Origin: Bacteroidota bacterium
GTDB lineage: Bacteria; Bacteroidota; Bacteroidia; Bacteroidales; WCHB1-69
DNA: 5,809 nt
Assembly (NCBI GenBank): GCA_023392945.1
Contig: JAEWNB010000110.1
Span: forward strand, 1 to 5,809
Reading direction: 5' to 3'
The notes beneath the pieces are model-generated. The model was not told the origin of the DNA. It worked only from the letters and a program-made list of their open reading frames with translations, and did not search any database. Each line of letters starts with the position of its first letter. Within the stretch, counting starts at the first letter, position 1. A program made the translations under genes and the position numbers. Below are positions 5,687 through 5,809 of the stretch, piece after piece.

Positions 5687-5720
5687 TAGCGACCCGAAAA
5701 AATTGCGAGTAAAAGAATCG

Positions 5721-5728
5721 TAATTTTG
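5721..5728 (+). promoter_or_regulatory. -7 box TAATTTTG of the second insertion sequence
   Basis: TAATTTTG matches TAnnTTTG and ends 6 bp before the ATG at 5735, so the message would be almost leaderless. A TTG at 5703-5705 is the only -33 candidate and is closer than usual. Confidence 0.45.
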
Positions 5729-5734
5729 CAGCGT

Positions 5735-5809
5735 ATGAAAAAGAAAAGAATCACATCAAAAATCAAAACAGAAATCGTATTAAAAGTACTACGAGGAGAA
5801 GACATTGAA
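5735..5809 (+). CDS. N-terminus of an IS3-type OrfA-like transposase protein (partial)
   Basis: Twenty-five in-frame codons run off the window, beginning MKKKRITSKIKTEIV and continuing LKVLRGEDIE. A basic start followed by a K-x-E-I-V-L-x-x-L-R-G-E-D pattern is the typical first helix of the helix-turn-helix protein (OrfA) that precedes the integrase-like OrfB in IS3-type elements and their relatives. OrfA binds the element ends and is usually joined to OrfB by a programmed frameshift; neither the rest of OrfA nor OrfB is visible. The start follows a TAnnTTTG box and a presumed IS end, which supports the reading. It could also be another HTH transposase or regulator. Confidence 0.6.
   Translation, partial: MKKKRITSKIKTEIVLKVLRGEDIE

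Larger units (their letters stand above)
5687..5809 (+). mobile_element. Left end of a second insertion sequence, cut by the window
   Basis: At about 5687 the A/T-rich spacer gives way to TAGCGACCCG, which looks like an IS terminal repeat, followed after about 40 bp by a promoter box and an OrfA-like start. The exact left end is uncertain by a few bases because the partner repeat is outside the window. It shares no sequence with the IS5 element at the other end. The family is inferred only from 25 codons. Confidence 0.5.

Overview
The window looks like AT-rich accessory DNA from a Bacteroidota genome, probably Bacteroidales. Promoters match the phylum's TTTG / TAnnTTTG form, Shine-Dalgarno sites are weak or absent, and two predicted lipoproteins and a Bacteroidota-style IS5 element are present. 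No rRNA, tRNA or CRISPR array was seen.

Layout. Bases 1-1474 are a complete IS5-family insertion sequence: perfect 16-bp terminal inverted repeats at the very first base and at 1459-1474, and one intact DDE transposase with R(3)E(6)K spacing. A 17-bp-arm palindrome lies inside the transposase 3' end. Convergent to it, on the minus strand, is a two-gene operon: a YdfG-like short-chain dehydrogenase/reductase (3493-2729, transcribed first), then a class III PLP aminotransferase (2694-1513) 34 bp downstream. Together they suggest a transaminase that makes a semialdehyde or oxo-acid and an NADP(H) enzyme that interconverts it with a hydroxy acid; the substrates are not determined by sequence.

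Bases 3494-4218 hold no convincing protein gene. Most of this is very AT-rich, but 3955-4183 is richer in G+C and carries the most interesting non-coding signal of the window: a minus-strand TTTG-N21-TATATTTG promoter (4180-4148) followed by about 120 nt ending in a multi-segment hairpin and a U-run (4097-4021). I read this as a candidate small RNA gene. An imperfect inverted repeat brackets its -7 box, and a second hairpin lies just beyond the terminator.

Two plus-strand genes follow, each for a predicted lipoprotein of unknown function: 193 aa at 4219-4800 with a CxCx2Cx3C cluster, and 224 aa at 4876-5550 with a CxxC pair. A strong stem-loop terminator (4810-4850) separates them. From about 5687 a second, unrelated insertion sequence begins, with the first 25 codons of an IS3-type OrfA-like protein running off the end. 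The 4.2 kb between the two elements is therefore bounded by mobile DNA on both sides.
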